Source of the DNA: Nansenia antarctica
Taxonomy: Eukaryota > Chordata > Actinopteri > Argentiniformes > Microstomatidae
Assembly (NCBI GenBank): GCA_963989245.1
Contig: OZ022349.1
Location: forward strand, 2,136,286 to 2,200,285
Length of the DNA: 64,000 nucleotides
Direction of reading: 5' to 3'
Under the pieces are notes generated by a model. The model was not told the origin of the DNA. It saw nothing but the letters and a program-made list of their open reading frames with translations, and searched no databases. The position numbers were made by a program, and so were the translations under genes. Of the stretch, positions 62,766 to 64,000 are shown in pieces. How positions within the stretch are numbered: position 1 is the stretch's first letter; every line of letters starts with the position of its first letter.

Positions 62766-63099
62766 AAGCAAGTGAATCATCAATCCACCAGTTGTACCAA
62801 TATTATATAGACACTGGAGAAACAGAGAAACAGTATAAGGGGGGGCAATATACGTTTTAGGGGACACAGTAAAGGGGAAAAAGCGGGTGTCTTCAGGAGA
62901 CGCAGTGCTGGGGGGCAGTAGAAGTCTCAGGAGGAGCAGTTAAGGTAATCTACAGAAGAACTAGAGTTGGACGTGTGTGAGAACAGTTTTTCATTAATTT
63001 TGACCCAAGCCGTTCTATTCGTTTTTTAACTGTAGGCTCTTTAAGTGTGATATATATTACACTAAGCTCAGCACTTTCTTTCTTTTTTTTTTTTTAAGT
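62766..63099. other. Region upstream of chrm3, nothing recognised
   Basis: No gene or repeat copy recognised. Confidence 0.3.
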
Positions 63100-63297
63100 T
63101 ATTTTTTCTGAGTGGGGCAGTCCCACTCATATTTTTCATTTTTATTGACAGATACAGTGAAGTTTAGACAGGAAGGATGGGTGAGAGAGAGAGAGGAGGG
63201 ATGACATGCAGGATATGTCCCCGGCCGGAATCGAACCGGAGACCCTGCGGTTACATGGTCAATGCTTAACCCGCTACGCCACCTAAGCGCCCCAGCA
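63100..63297 (-). mobile_element. tRNA-derived SINE family C, intact head
   Basis: Tail TTCTGAGTGGGGCAGTCCCA and CAGATACAGTGAAG as at 50003. The minus-strand head reads GGTGGCGTAGCGGGTTAAGC (A-box) and CTCCGGTTCGATTCCGGCCG (B-box). It has no satellite, so it shows the undisturbed state of the family. Confidence 0.85.
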
Positions 63298-64000
63298 CTT
63301 TCTTTCTAACAAGGGGTAAGAGAGGCAGAGCAGGGATCATCACGCTGGTCCCCGTGGTGCATGGATCTGCATTGCAGATGGGCCTGGAAAAAAGTACACC
63401 AGTTGCTCGGATAGGAGCGTCCATGTGTGTCGTTTTAAATCAAAAAAGTGTTTGATGTCGACTTCAATTCAGTAGCCGAGTAATAACCGTTAACAGTGAG
63501 GAAGCAAACAATTCTAATGATATCCGGATGGTGTTGTTGTGCGAATATTGGGATATAGCTTCTTTTTTTTTTTTTTTTACTGTTGAAGGCAACATCAGAG
63601 AGAAGCGGATTCAGTTGGTGTGTGTGACTGCGTGAGAGATATAGGAGTATCAGACACTCACCAGTGTCGTTCTAAACAAACCACTGAAGCTTGAGAATGC
63701 AGGAATACAACAGAGACTGGCGACGACAGCTCAATTTCACGACTTACTGAAGAGTAAAATACCCGAGGTAACAAAATCATCAGCATCCAATCTCAACGTC
63801 TTTATCGACCAATGAGACATCTCTCAGGCAGTGACAGAATAGCAACGACTATTATTCCCTAAAGCACCATCGTAGCTACACTTCAGATGCTTCCAGGAAA
63901 ACAAGCAAATGTTGAAGTAGAGTTTCTATATTTCCACTAAGTGACAGTTGGTTCTTGAATACTAAAATACACGATGATGAATATTGAAAAACAGTGCTAA
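63298..64000. other. Right edge of window, nothing recognised
   Basis: Unique-looking sequence with a T-run at 63563-63580. No coding frame or repeat copy recognised. Confidence 0.3.

Overview
This is a vertebrate, almost certainly teleost fish, nuclear genomic window. The evidence is interrupted genes with GT/AG introns, very dense fish-type SINEs, hAT/Tc1/TTAA-target MITEs, LINE tails ending in (ATTC)n, and many micro- and minisatellites. Two host genes are recognisable, both on the minus strand. One is chrm3 (muscarinic acetylcholine receptor M3, single coding exon 40781-42643). The other is the 5' part of fmn2 (formin-2), whose coding exons run right to left at 21343-23311, 11760-11929, 5452-5602 and 830-891. 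The FH1/FH2 half of fmn2 lies beyond the left edge. CHRM3 followed by FMN2 in the same orientation is also the human 1q43 order, so the linkage is conserved.

Layout: 1-23.3 kb is fmn2 (exons plus repeat-rich introns). Between exons 2 and 3 there is a candidate alternative first exon (6651-6941) and an unusual tandem duplication of the exon 2 splice junction, including two 18-nt micro-exon-like copies (11601-11618, 10810-10827). 23.3-40.8 kb is intergenic. It holds a foldback element with a telomere-like core, a very young endogenous retrovirus with near-identical LTRs (29873-36608; gag open, protease front, RT and integrase core missing), a decayed Tc1-like transposon and several MITEs. 40.8-42.7 kb is chrm3. 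42.7-64 kb is upstream of chrm3, probably its long 5' non-coding intron, and consists almost entirely of SINEs, MITEs, LINE tails and satellites around short unique stretches.

A recurring theme is tandem arrays seeded from mobile-element ends. A 21-bp minisatellite at three or more loci matches the A-box end of one tRNA-derived SINE subfamily. A 31-bp array matches the head of a second SINE family. A 14-bp array matches the tail of the first SINE. The most unusual candidate is the fmn2 exon 2 junction duplication: all base differences between the three 18-nt copies are synonymous, and the two extra copies have their own acceptor- and donor-like flanks. Everything here was read by eye, without alignment or database search.
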